Shown piece after piece: positions 8,753-19,371 of a DNA stretch of 42,099 bases. This DNA comes from Gnetum montanum (taxonomy: Eukaryota > Streptophyta > Gnetopsida > Gnetales > Gnetaceae). Position 1 is the first letter of the stretch. Every line of letters begins with the position of its first letter. The stretch lies in assembly GCA_015680685.1 (NCBI GenBank), contig MNCI01024020.1, forward strand, positions 426,355-468,453. The letters are read 5' to 3'. The position numbers were made by a program, and so were the translations under genes. A model generated the notes under the pieces. The model did not search any database. It saw nothing but the letters and a program-made list of their open reading frames with translations, and had not been told where the DNA came from.

Positions 8753-10254
8753 GACAGACGAAAAATGGACGCAACAATTTCAGCACCCCTAACTTTAACA
8801 GGCCCATACGGGAAGGTAGTTAGGCGATTCGACTCTACGCTAGTATACGCTAACCCCTCTTTAGAAGACGTAACCATAGCTGCATCAGAGACATCCCCAA
8901 AGTGGCCAGAATAGTCAACGCGTACGCTAGAGCTGGAAGCTGGGGACATAACCGAAGACCCTCTTAGTGAGGTCTCTATCGTTACGTATAGAGGTGAGGC
9001 CAGAACGCTTAAAGTCAGTTCTTTATTAGACCAGAGAACGCACAATGCCATAAAACAAGTCCTGCAAGACAACATTACCATCTTTGCATGGTCATACGAG
9101 GACATGCCTGGACTAGATCCCAGGCTAATCCAACATAACATCATCCTAGACCCGCAGATTAAAGCAGTTAGGCAAAAGGCACGCAAAATCAAGACAGAGA
9201 TCACGTTGGCCATGCGTATTGAAATCACCAAATTGTATCAGGCTGGTTTCATTTGCGCAGTCGATTACTCGGATTGGGTGTCTAACATTGTAGTCGTCCC
9301 AAAGAAGACTGGAAGCATACGCATCTGCATAGACTTCTGGGATTTGAATAAGGCAACGATCAAGGACAATTTCCCACTTCCGAGTATCGACCAGCTAGTC
9401 GACACGACAGCTGGGAATGCGCTGCTCTCTTTCATGGACGATTTTTCAGGTTATAATCAGATCCGAATTAACCCAGAACATCAATTGACAACAACGTTCA
9501 TGACGCCTTGGGGCACCTTCTATTACACTATGATGCCTTTTGGTCTGAAGAACACCGGGGCAACGTACCAACGGGCTATGACATATATCTTTAGCGAGTA
9601 TCTTCTCAGAAAGCTGAATGACTATGTAGACGATATAGCTGTGAAGTCTTTAAAGTCTGAAGATCATTTAGGAGACCTGGAGTTAGTCCTTAAGAGATGT
9701 TCCAAATATGACCTCCAGCTTAACCCAAAGAAGTGTGTATTCGGAGTCAAGACCGGACGCATGCTGGGGTTTGTGTGTCGGAAGCGGGCATACGAGTTGA
9801 CCCTGACAAGGTCAAAGCCATTGTTGAGCTTACGCCTCCTATAGACCTCAAGCAATTACGCGGGTTGCAGGGACGATTACAGTTCATATGTCATTTCATC
9901 TCGAGATTAACCGATAAGCTGCACCCTATGCAGCACCTGCTCAAAAAGGGGGTCAATTTCGAATGGACGGAAGATTGCCAACATGCGTTTGACAATTTGA
10001 AACAGGAATTGCAACATCTACCAACGGTTTTCCCACCACAAAGGGACTTACCATTCTACATATACCTCGCTACTTTGGACATAGTGTTAGCAGCATTGCT
10101 TTGTCAAAGAAGGGATGATGGGTCGGAAGTGCCCATCTACTACGTAAGCCATGCTCTGTATGCGTATGAAACGAGGTATAATGAAGTCGAGCGTAACTGT
10201 CTAGCATTAGTTTTTATGCTCAAAAAGTGTAGACATTACATTTTCCGTAGCTAG
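8753..10254 (+). pseudogene. pol: Reverse transcriptase and Ty3-type RNase H of element 1
   Basis: RT would copy the element RNA into DNA. The frame opens right after the acceptor-like TTTGCAG (8752) and has one TAG (8912-8914). RT motifs in order are KLYQAGFI, the VSNIVVVPKKTG region, RICIDFWDLNKATIKDNFP, LPSIDQLVDTTAG, FMDDFSGYNQIRI, TPWGTFYYTMMPFGLKNTGA and the catalytic YVDD (9623-9634). A one-base loss near 9774-9778 breaks the frame; the +1 frame continues with VSEAGIRVDPDKVKAIVEL. The connection and first RNase H (YIYLATLDIVLAALLCQR, YETRYNEVERNCLALVFML) follow and stop at TAG 10252-10254. The normal DG of the first RNase H active site is degraded here (ATLDIV), as is usual for Tat elements, whose second RNase H is thought to have taken over. 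Confidence 0.92.
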
Positions 10255-10890
10255 GTTAACATCATTTGTAAAAATAACATCCTTAGGACCATTATGCATA
10301 ACTTATACGAGAGCAGTAGGATCGCTCGCTAGAAGGCTATTATCGCATAATTTGATCTGCATTATATTGGCCAATCGTTTACGAAAGGCCAAGCGATAGC
10401 TGACCAGTTAGTAACATCACCAATTAACAACCAAGCAACCATCGAACCAGAGTTCCCTGACGAACATGTACATAGTGTAAGCCCTGTCTCGACAGGCCCC
10501 GGGGTAACGCTGTACTTTGACGGTGCTTCAACCACTAGAGGTGGCAGTGCGGCCACTGTTATCACGCTATCGCCTGAGGATATGCGTCTCCACGCTTATC
10601 GCTTGACCTTCCCCTGTACGAACAATGTGGCAGAGTACGAGAGGCTCCTCAGGGGATTACTAACTGCCAGTGAACTCAATGTTCAACACCTGGCAATTAG
10701 GGGCGATTCGATGCTTGTCATAAATCAGGTCACAGGAGTCTACGCCTGCAAGGTTGTACATTTGCAGCCCTACTGCGATATGGCTAAAGATCTTCTGAGA
10801 TGATTTGCGACCATCGATGCACAGCACGTGCCACGCACGGATAACATGCTGGCCGACGCACTGGCTACGCTGGCTCTGAACGTGCCCGCA
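10255..10890 (+). pseudogene. pol: Connection region and archaeal-type RNase H of element 1
   Basis: In the same frame as the preceding RNase H, with nonsense codons TAG 10330, TAA 10348 and TGA 10801. After the connection (TSPINNQATIEPEFPDEHVH) comes a second RNase H with the archaeal-type pattern: LYFDGAST (10510-10533), NNVAEYERLLRGLL, the GDS motif (AIRGDSMLVINQV) and HVPRTDNMLADALATLAL. Such an added RNase H marks the Tat lineage of plant Ty3/gypsy elements. It would remove RNA from RNA/DNA hybrids and process the polypurine primer. Confidence 0.88.
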
Positions 10891-12231
10891 CATCTGTTGG
10901 ACACCTGCCCCGCATTGATTACCGACTACACAGATCCTATCATTCAGACGGCACAAGTCTCTTCTCTTCTCGAAGAAAGCACGCCTGAATGGTACGATGG
11001 CATTAAAACTTACCTTTTACAGGGCGAGTTACCGTCTGCACTGACACGTGCACAGAAAGACACAATCCGTAAGCGGGCTAGGCAATACGTCATCATTGGA
11101 GACAACACTCTTTGTAGATGCTCCTTTGATGGTGTGCTGCTGACTTGCGATGACAAAAACCAAGCACAGCACATAATCGGTGAAGTTCACGAGGGACTGT
11201 GCAGTGGCCACGTAGCACCACGGGCTATGGCCCTAAAAATCCGTCGCTTAGGGTACTATTGGCCACGGATGGAAAAAGATTGCCTGACGAAGGTTAAAAC
11301 CTGTGACACGTGTCAGCGTCACGCAGATCTTATACACGTGTCACCCACAGAGTTACATACAACGCAGATAACATGGCCATTTCGGCGATGGGGATTAGAC
11401 ATTATAGGCCCCATCACGTCGAAGTCCTCCGTGGGTCATAGCTTCATTATTACCGCTACTGAGTATTTTACAAAGTGGGTAGAGGTTGTGCCCCTGCGGA
11501 AGATAACATCTCAGCATATTTGCCATTTTATCCTGGATAACATAGTAACCAGATTTGGTCTCCCAATGACTATAGTGACCGACAATGGGCCACAGTTTAG
11601 TAGCACGGAAACCAAATCCTTCTGTGACAACTTAGGCATTAGACAATCCTTTTCCTCTCCCTATTACCCGCAAGCGAATGGTCAAGCTAAATCAACGAAC
11701 AAAGTGATCATCAATCTGCTCAAGAAAATGCTCGACGGCAACAAAAGGTGGTGGCACGAACAGATCCTCTACGTGTTATGGGCGTATCGTACTACGTGTA
11801 GGACAGCTAAAGGCAGTACGCCCTATAGCCTGGTTTACGGGTCTGAAGCAGTGCTACCCCTCGAGTTGCAAATCCCTTCTCTGAGAATGGTCCTTTCCAC
11901 GGTTATAAATGAGGCTCAACACACCGAGGCTCGAATCGTAGATTTGGATTCAGTTGAAGAGAAGCGGATATAGGCTCTTGACATGATTGAAAGATATCAA
12001 GACAAACAGTGACAGAAGCACCGTCATAACCTTCAGCAACGCCCGATCAAGAAAGGAGATCTTGTGCTTAAGGCCGTGCGTGAACCAGTAGGCAAGTTCT
12101 CTGCAAACTGGGAAGGCCCTTTCTTAGTGGTGGACGTGTACAACAACAGTGCATTCAAGTTAGCAGACATCAACGGCAATGAACTAGCAAATCCTATAAA
12201 TCATGTGTATTTGAAGCGGTATTACATTTAG
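10891..12231 (+). pseudogene. pol: Integrase of element 1, catalytic Glu replaced by Lys
   Basis: Integrase inserts element DNA into the genome. The zinc-binding HHCC module is VHEGLCSGH...KTCDTCQRH (about 11185-11325). In the DD35E core the first Asp is in GLDIIGPI and the second in TDNGPQF. The third catalytic position, 36 residues further on in NGQAKSTNK, is Lys (codon AAA 11689-11691) instead of Glu, which fits a G-to-A change and would abolish activity. A C-terminal SH3-like region follows (IKKGDLVLKAV, GKFSANWEGPFLVV). Nonsense codons are TAG 11971 and TGA 12010, and the natural end is probably TAG 12229-12231. Confidence 0.92.
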
Positions 12232-12269
12232 CATCATCTACGGTGTCGATAGCAGGTATGGCAATATAC

Positions 12270-12790
12270 GTCCGCTACGACGCTAAACTGGCATTGAACG
12301 TCCGCTACAACGTTAAACTGGCACTGACCATCCGCTACGACGTAAAACTGGCATTCCTAGCACACGTCCGCCATGACGCTAAACTGACAATATTCATCCG
12401 CTACGACGCTAAACTGGCAGGTTGCAACCGTCCGCTACGATGTAAAACTGGCAATGTTGTACAGGTTCGCCAAGACAAAAAACTGGCACCTCTTGGATGC
12501 GTCCGCCACGATGCTAAACTGGCACAGGTAAGTAGCCGTCTAATGAGACGTAAAACCAGCACAGATTTGTCCCTAGGTCATGACATGAAACTGACATCCA
12601 CAGCACGGTCTGCTGAGACCATAAATCAGACATCCCACCGTCCGCTACGACATAAAACTAGCATTTCTCGGTCTGCCCGGACTTTAAACCGGGACCATGG
12701 TCTGCTGAGACTTAAAATCAGCAATGACAGTCTACCAAGACTTAAAACTGGGACTTACAGACTGCTGCCATGTAACTCAAGCGAGCGTGA
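12270..12790 (+). repeat. Post-integrase array of about 16 mini stem-loop units
   Basis: Units are spaced 28-37 bases apart. Each has GTCC or GTCT, about four bases, then (A)GAC, then a few bases and TAAACTGGCA or a variant. The stem GTC/GAC is kept while the loop changes (CGCTAC, TGCTAA, TGCTGA, TACCAA), and some units gain a fourth pair (GTCT...AGAC). The array is free of stops in one frame for 189 codons, but the variable spacing and lack of any domain argue against a protein. Matching arrays follow the pol region in element 2 (38325-38600) and old element c (25217-25372, minus). Confidence 0.82.
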
Positions 12791-12817
12791 TCATCTCTGT
12801 ATGGCTGCATGACCAAC

Positions 12818-12855
12818 GGGGTGGGATACTGGGACAGTCCCAGCGTCACCACCCC
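12818..12855 (+). repeat. Nested stem-loop after the repeat array
   Basis: Outer arms GGGGTGG (12818-12824) and CCACCCC (12849-12855). An inner 7-bp stem CTGGGAC / GTCCCAG (12829-12835, 12837-12843) has a one-base centre. A second short palindrome, CCACCGC-A-GCGGTGG, lies at 12929-12943. These could be RNA structures near the 3' end of the genomic RNA. Confidence 0.6.
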
Positions 12856-13833
12856 ACTGGCATCCTACTGATTCCTCGGATGAGCTAAGAGGCATCTTAC
12901 TGATCCCTCGGAGATGCCATCGCTACGCCCACCGCAGCGGTGGTACCTCTGAGAGTTTAGTCTCGCTAGCCGGAGCCTCGATGAAATCCTCGCCGACAAC
13001 GACCTCGAGACCCTCCGCCGATCATCGCTATCGGACGCTGGCTTCGCAAATTCATCTAGCTGGTTCCTTATCTAACCAGTTAGGTGCACTGCGTTTGATG
13101 CCTTTTGGCGAAGGTATGCAGGGCCAATCGTCAGGATTGGCAGCCCCGGCCTTATGCTCCAGCTCTTTCTTCACGTCCCAATGGCTCTATCTCGCATCAA
13201 ACTGTGCTCGTCTCGACAACCTCGCCCCTTGATCCCATGAGCAGTGGTATCCTCTGTTTTCTTCTGTGGTTGCAGGTTACTTTCTTCAAGGACGTAGTTC
13301 AAAGGTGCGTTCATCTGAGCGGAGAAGAGCAACAGCATTCTGAGATGGCTGCTCAGGTTTGCCCGACCACTTCGAGCTACACGCCTATGCCCCTCATAAT
13401 CCTACCTTTAGCTCTTATCTCCTTTCATCCCCACCACCCGCTTCCCATACACAGAACCTCCATACGCAAGTATCCATTTTCCGCACTCACACTAGCAGAG
13501 ATATCGCAGAAGTGATGCACCATGCTCCTTTTGCAAGCATTCCTATTGTAAGCAGTGACAGAGAGATCTCAGGCTGACGTGTTACACTCGTCTGGAAGCA
13601 TTCCTGTCAACATAGATGTACGTACGTTTCTATGCGTGCAGTATCATGACTCATTTTACATCTTCTCTGAAACCGTTTCCCACTATGCCATTCTATCTCC
13701 CATTCCCTCCAGCCTTGCTCTTCCATATTGACAAGGCAACACCTGAGTAGCCATGGATGGACATTGTTTTTGCTTCTACCAATCCGGTGTTTCGCATTCT
13801 TTGTCGACGTCTTTCAAGCAAGCCCTCCAACCG
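12856..13833 (+). other. Spacer between repeat array and polypurine tract, no gene recognised
   Basis: About 1 kb with only short open frames and no recognised domain. It holds a direct repeat of about 22 bases (GGCATCYTACTGATYCCTCG at about 12859 and 12890). The last 50 bases (ATTCTTTGTCGACG onward) are shared with element 2 (39676 onward) and, on the minus strand, with the old element (about 23760-23800), so this end is under constraint or recently shared. Confidence 0.6.
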
Positions 13834-13851
13834 TCAACAAAGAGGGGCCAT
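13834..13851 (+). promoter_or_regulatory. Polypurine tract of element 1
   Basis: TCAACAAAGAGGGGCCAT stands immediately before the LTR start TGAAACACC. It is the expected primer for plus-strand DNA synthesis. The same sequence precedes the 3' LTR of element 2, and a decayed form precedes the LTR at 23741 on the minus strand. Confidence 0.9.
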
Positions 13852-14442
13852 TGAAACACCGTGAAAAAATTGCGAGTCGGCCTCAGGCAAAGATTCGCAA
13901 TTCAAGCAGGGGCACATGTCAGAAATCCAGAAGGGAGAACAAGATAGAGCAACACCAAGAGGCGCGTAGCATCAAGTCTTTAACTTCCTACATAGATTTC
14001 TACTCTTACTATGTTTTTCTCTGTTTACGCTATATATCACGCGACGCTGCGTAATGGCGCTTAGCGTGATTGTTACTTTGGCATAGGGAGAAGCTTAAGC
14101 AGCGTGATATGCGACTCCTTGTGTATTTTGCTAAGTCTTTTGTTCAAAAGCCAGGTTTACGCTCTATTACGCACGGCAGCATAATAAGCTCCAGAACAGT
14201 CAAAGGCAAAGTCCAAGAAAGTGTGATTGCTTACCTTATGCTCATCACGCAACATAGCATATCATAGCGTATTGCGTCGCCAAACTAGACATCATTTACG
14301 CTTCATCACGTGCAGCTGCGTATGCAAGCGTAAAACTAGACATCATTTACGCTCCATCATGCGTGGCTGTGTATGCAGCGTGAATAAGCGTAATGGAACC
14401 CAAAGTCAGTTGAAACACGCCCGACATGCACCTACTCCTTAC

Positions 14443-14474
14443 ACGCACAATACGCAAACAAGCGTATTGTGCGT
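14443..14474 (+). repeat. Perfect 13-bp hairpin in element 1 LTR U3
   Basis: ACGCACAATACGC (14443-14455), loop AAACAA, then GCGTATTGTGCGT (14462-14474), a perfect inverted repeat about 100 bases upstream of the TATA-like box. It matches the general habit of these LTRs of carrying short palindromes built from TACGC/GCGTA. Confidence 0.8.
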
Positions 14475-14575
14475 AATCATGCAATTTTACACAAAACTGT
14501 CAGACCAACAGTACCCGAAACACGCGGGATACACGTCATCAGGGTTGCACTTTTTTTTCACAGGATGTCGCAGCC

Positions 14576-14583
14576 CATAAATA
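14576..14583 (+). promoter_or_regulatory. TATA-like box of element 1 LTR
   Basis: CATAAATA, at the position where elements 2, 3 and the old LTRs carry TATAAAA or TATAAATA. It is the likely core promoter for element RNA in this LTR. Confidence 0.5.
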
Positions 14584-15274
14584 CTCCAGTTAACAAAGAT
14601 ACAGAGGTTGGCAAATCAGAGAAGCAAAGGAAGTTTTCTAAGCACTAGAGCACTTGTCACCTTTTGAGCAAAGATACAGAGAGCAGCGCTTTAGCAATTG
14701 TTGACAGCATTACCTTCCAATAGAAACAGAGCACAGTTCGCTTTGAGCATCGGCAACAGGAGTAATCGGTCTGCTGGGAAAGGTGCTATTGGTCAGAAAC
14801 AATTGATCGATAGGCATCAGAGCTTGACCTTCCTTGCATCCTGGCTTTAGCCTTCGAGGTAGATCGGACTTCTGTTTGGACAGTTTTCTTTTTGTTTTGT
14901 GCATTTCTTCACATCCAGTAATCGGGGTCTCCCCAGTGTAACGAGATATACGAAATACACATTTTTTAAGTCAAAGGGTAGATCTTGAAGCTACATGTTT
15001 TTTCTTGTGCTAGTCTTCTGTTATCGTGTTTAGCATTATCATTGTTGCATTCGTTTATGTCATTTTCTTCCTCGTTTTGCGATTTCACGAATCAGCTCGT
15101 TCCACGAAACATTCATCGGTTTACTGATTAGTAAGTCCCTGTCAGATCGACAAGACCATTCAGGGCACCGCGGATTCGTTTCCCCAGCATAGCCCTCGCA
15201 TGGATCCGTGGTTAAAACTGTGTACACGGAATTTGTTCGGTATTTTCTAGCTGCCGAAGTTTTCCATCGTCACA

Positions 15275-15960
15275 GTCAGGGGCTTCTATTGGTACTTCAA
15301 GTTGGTCTACTTTGCATTTTCTACCTTTTTCTTTCATGGGAGGCATGTCATCGAGAAAATCCACCTCTGACCCCTGTTCAACATCAATGTTGCTAATGGT
15401 CAAAGTGGCTACATTGTCACCATGTATAATAACCTCTTCACCTTTGTAGGAAATGTGGATCTCGTAATAGATTAGGAAGGAGATGACCTATAGTTGGGCT
15501 AAATAGGGCCTACCCAAGATCAAGTTGAAACTTGGCATCTCCTCAAGCACTATGAACTTTGCTATGGTGGGTAATTACTCCCTTATCACAAAGGCTATCA
15601 TGATAGTTTTCCTTATGAAAACACATAACCCATTGAAGAATTTAAGGTATGTTGTCTTTGTTGGCTAAATTTGGTCAACAAGACCAAGCTTGTCAACAAC
15701 TATGTAAGGGATGACATTGGTTATCAACTTGTCATCGACATGCACCTTGTGGATCTTACATTCTCCCACGTGGATAGTGATGAACATCAGCATAGTATTA
15801 ACTTGACCCTTCATAGGGTCCATCTCGATTGTCTCATCATAAAATGCTAGGGGTGTTAAACTCAATTCTTGGAAGGGAGAAGGCAACATCATAGAATTAA
15901 TGGACTATTCATCTATTGAGATGTCCTTTGTGATAGGAATATAGGTCAACGTGTGTACTA
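15275..15960 (-). pseudogene. Decayed protease of element b
   Basis: The minus-strand frame from 15892 reads FITIHVGECKIHKVHVDDKL and VDKLGLVDQI, which aligns with the protease of element 1 (VHVDDGAATNVIP). The Gly of the active-site loop is lost. Further down, TLTISNIDVEQGSEVDFLDD matches the protease tail. Several stops and frame changes are present. Element 1 is inserted in the tail of this gene. Confidence 0.82.
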
Positions 15961-18930
15961 ACACTTCATGATGAATGGAGGAAGTCATTATTAGGTCATA
16001 CAGGCTTAACATTATGTTTTTCTATTTCAAAGCTTGCTTGTCTTGGGTTGATGTGTCAAGGAAATTTTTTCTACTATTTGATACCTTTTTGTTGATGGCT
16101 ATCATATCCTCCATGTGGTCCAGGAGACAAATCTCTCATGGAGGGGATTTGAACCTTGTTTGATTTGGAGCTTCAATGCTCCATTGTGGGTTGCTAGTTG
16201 CCAAAGCCTCAGTGCTTTGGTGTTGGTTACTAGTTACTATGGCCTCTTAGATTGGTTCAGCCATTGGTACAATAGACCAAGGGATAGGCTTCAATGGACC
16301 TAGTGCCCTTTGCTCCTAGCATTGCCTAAGCATTTGATTGATGAAGTGCTTGTTAGGCCTCCTAGTTTGCCATCTTGTTTGTTTGTTGGAGTTGCTTGTA
16401 GGATGAGGTCTTAGGTGAGCATGGGCTAATGCATTTCCCACCATCATACTTCCAACAAGCAAGAAGTCTACATGTTGTGACACCCTTACAATGGAGGGTG
16501 TTTGGGCTATTGTAGCTGCAACTTGCTGTGGGGTCCTAACCACAAAGGATGTTATAGGCATCCAAGGTGGTGCTCTAATGATAAAAATGATCCTTAAACT
16601 AGTTGATTTCAAGGAAGCCCTAGTGTTTTTAGAAGGTACACAAATCATGAATGGCTCTCATGCCAGTTCTACATCATCAGCAATGCTAATGGCATTGATG
16701 ATGTACCTATATCACATGTGTTGAGTAGGTCCTTATAAACCCCCATTGATTGGTTCTAGGGATGCACTAGGTTGGTGGCATCAAGGACCAACTCACCCTT
16801 GTCAATCATGCATTGTATATCATCCTACAAAACCATGCAAAATTTTGTATCATGAGTTGTAGTTGGTGATACTTCCAAAACTGATCTAATTTGAAATGCT
16901 TAGGGACTGGGTTGTGTGGATAAAGGATTTCTAAGTAGATCACAATATTGGTCATGCTACTTGTGAGCATCCTTAGAAATTTCCTTGTTCTTGATGTGTC
17001 CAGTATGAAGTAGTTGGTCCAACAGCTCTAACCACTTGATGGGTAATAGTATATACTTTGAGTGATCCTTGCACTCAAAGTTAGGCCTTGCGGTAGCTAG
17101 TTCCATTGTTGCTAACGATGCAAATTAGTTGTTGCTATTGTGCTAGGGCTAGCTACCCTATTATTATTAGCTAGAGTCTTGGATCGCTTGGCCATTGGGT
17201 TGTCATTGGCCAGCTTAGCCTCACTAGCCAACATGACAATGGTTGTGGTTGCTTGCTTGCCTTTGTCCTTGTCTTTCTCTTTCTCTTTCTCTTTCTTTGT
17301 GTGTAGGTTCTTGTAGGCCAGTAGACTAAATCCTTGCTAGCCTCCACCACATCCTAAATGCTCTTGGTTTGAGAAAATGCTTGACTTAGGAACTATGGGG
17401 CAAGATAGTATAGTTTTGACTTGATAAATTTGTTGTCGGCAATGTTGAGTATGGTGATCAAGTGTGTCTCCACAATGAGCTCACAGATCTCATTAAGCGA
17501 TGCACTCCATCAATGAATGAATTTTCACATAGGCTCTAAGTGACCCTACTTTACTTGCATCAACTAATCTAGGATCACCTCAGGCTCCAAGTTATACTTG
17601 AAGTGAGTGAAGAATTAGATAAGAAATTCCTCCAAAGAAAAAATGGAGGCCCTAGGGAGTACATGATACTAATCTAGTGCCTTGCTATTAGGGACATGAA
17701 AAACATATGAATGATGGCATGTGGCCATACCTATAATAGGAGGCATTCTAACTAAAAGATCACCAAATGGACATTAGGGTTCCCTTCACCATTGTATTTG
17801 GTGACTTGTGAGAGTGGGACCCTAGTGGATAATTCTAGTGGTGGAACTACAGGATTGATTGGATCATCTTGATAAAATTCCATCATATGGATGGTTTCTA
17901 AGGAGGTATCCTTAAGCCACTTAACCTCTTCAATAAGGCTTTGGAGTAGTTGGAATGCTTGATCCAAGCTAGGTGTAGTTGCAATAGCAGGCTATGTAGG
18001 TTGTGATGCCTATTGTGGTTGTTGGATGGTCCATGACCTGACTTCAAGCTGTGTGACCATGGATGATGCCTATTGCATGAGTTGTGCTATGGAAATAGTG
18101 CTTAGGGCCCACTATAGGTTTCTGGGATAGGCCATCCTGAAGGGTGTCGACATGACAGGTGGGAAAAATGATGCCTAAGTCATGTATAATGGGGAAGGAA
18201 CATGCATGGTGTGCCCATAGGATTGCATAGGCACAATGGTTACTGATATGGAAGGCTGCACAACTTAAATAGGTTGAATGGGCTAAATAGGCTAAATAGG
18301 TTGTGAAGGCTAGGAACACTATGAAGGAATGGTGAAGGGCACACTAAAGAAAAGACTAAAAGGTATAGCAACATCCTATTACATCTACAACATCTAGTAA
18401 GTTGCCACCACAAGTTTTGACCTAGGTAGTGACATCAAGTTGTTGGACATCAAAGGAATAAAAGTAGAGGCTATCTACTAGAATCAATAGTGGAATAGGG
18501 TATCATGCTTAGATTGAGTCTCAAACTTGTCTAGCTCCTCCTAGAGGGGCTCCTTGTAGTTTGTCCCTCCCTAATGGCTCATGTTGCAGATGAGGTTTTC
18601 TGGCATCCATTAGTAATCTTTTGTGAGTAGGATAAAGTCAAGGTTAAAAAGGAATCACTCCCTCCCATTATGATGCATGAGCTCATAACTATGTTTGGCT
18701 TCCATTTCTTGGTGCTCTAAGGGAAAACCTGCCTAGATTTTTGCACAAATGAAGTTATATTGCTTATCGTTGAGCACCATGACCTCAAGAGGTAGGTTGT
18801 GCTACCTAAGAGATTGCCTCTATGCCAGGATAGGGCCCCTAGCCCTAGGAAGGTCAATCTAGATTTCCCACTAAATACGCTAGATAATAACCATGCTCTG
18901 AGAAGAGGTTGAAGGCTACTTAGGGGTCAT
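15961..18930 (-). pseudogene. gag: Decayed gag of element b
   Basis: ATG at 18930 (MTPK) corresponds to MTSPR of the element 3 Gag. Downstream, fragments match the Gag core: MDQAFQLLQSLIEEV and MEFYQDDPINPVVPPLEL (17752-17967, minus strand). The linker fragment with FIIRAPPWMP and FVVRTPQQ (16316-16648) contains the PF(V/I)I-type repeats. Many frameshifts and stops are present. Stretches such as 17100-17340 are low in complexity. Confidence 0.8.
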
Positions 18931-19347
18931 GATGCAAAGGAAAATTTAAAAGGGTACTTATGCAAAATAGGAAGAAAAATGGCTAAGTTCTAAAATGCAA
19001 GAAAATGGCTAAGTATACAACTGCTGAAAATAATGGCTATGTAAAAATGCAAAAACATGATTAAGTGTAAAAGATGTAGAAAAATGGCTAAGTCTGAAAC
19101 ATAGAGGAAAATGACTAAGTGTAAATGTGCTAAAAATGACTAACATTGGTACTACACTCAAAGCCAACTATGCTCACTAAGCTAGAGCTAGCTATGCTTT
19201 GTTGAAGACCTAGAATTTGACAAAGTGTAAACACTTGTGTTGTTAAGTAGGGTTCCAAGGGAACCAAAGATGTGGACTAATTTGCACAAGGTAAAGAGAG
19301 CATGCAAGGCAACAACCAAAGGATGTCCAAAGAAGGAAATGGTGAAG
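18931..19347 (-). other. Leader of element b
   Basis: Region between PBS and gag start. It carries repeats of a word like AAAAATGGCTAAGT (about 18960-19140, plus strand). Similar words recur in the element a leader at 21580-21720. No gene is seen. Confidence 0.5.
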
Positions 19348-19365
19348 GCCCTCATTCTAGTGCTA
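19348..19365 (-). promoter_or_regulatory. Decayed tRNA-Asn primer-binding site of element b
   Basis: Plus strand GCCCTCATTCTAGTGCTA is the reverse complement of TGGCGCTAGAAGGAGGGC with three changes. Six bases (GAAAAC) separate it from the LTR end at 19372. Confidence 0.75.
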
Positions 19366-19371
19366 GAAAAC

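Larger units (their letters stand above)
1..15274 (+). mobile_element. Element 1: Tat/Ogre-type Ty3/gypsy LTR retrotransposon, 5' part outside window
   Basis: The order seen is gag, protease, a 5.2-kb interval with an antisense gene, RT, RNase H, archaeal-type RNase H, integrase, a repeat-rich spacer, polypurine tract and 3' LTR. The 5' LTR, PBS and start of gag lie to the left of the window. The right border is placed at 15274 because the LTR start matches TGAAACACC of the other elements. Its end aligns with the end of the element 3 LTR, and the following sequence is the decayed protease of element b on the other strand. The expected 5-bp target duplication would be GTCAG (15275-15279), but the left copy is not visible. 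The element is dead: gag has two frameshifts, RT has one, there are several nonsense codons, and the integrase catalytic Glu is replaced by Lys. Confidence 0.93.
13852..15274 (+). repeat. 3' LTR of element 1
   Basis: Begins TGAAACACCGTG and ends CGTCACA, 1,423 bp. The start matches the other LTRs in the window. The end aligns with the end of the element 3 LTR (GGTATTTTCTAGC...CACA versus CACTACA). A block near the end (about 15131-15230, including GATCGACAAGACCATT and CGCATGGATCCG) is shared with the element 3 LTR and with both old LTRs, and is probably R/U5. A TATA-like CATAAATA lies at 14576-14583. The U3 part is full of GCGTA/TACGC words and one perfect hairpin. Confidence 0.9.

Noticed and set aside
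8722-9231. Minus-strand frame of 169 codons opposite the start of RT
   Set aside because: Shadow of the RT frame, which has clear motifs on the plus strand.
12270-12790. CRISPR-like regular spacing
   Set aside because: Units are imperfect, spacers are not unique sequences of fixed length, and the context is a plant retrotransposon.
12243-12812. Open frame of 189 codons with repeated RYDAKLA-like words
   Set aside because: It comes from the mini stem-loop array, whose unit spacing is not a multiple of three throughout. No upstream context or domain. Better explained as non-coding repeat.
13105-13515. Frame of 136 codons in the spacer of element 1
   Set aside because: No domain, no match in element 2, and composition typical of the spacer.
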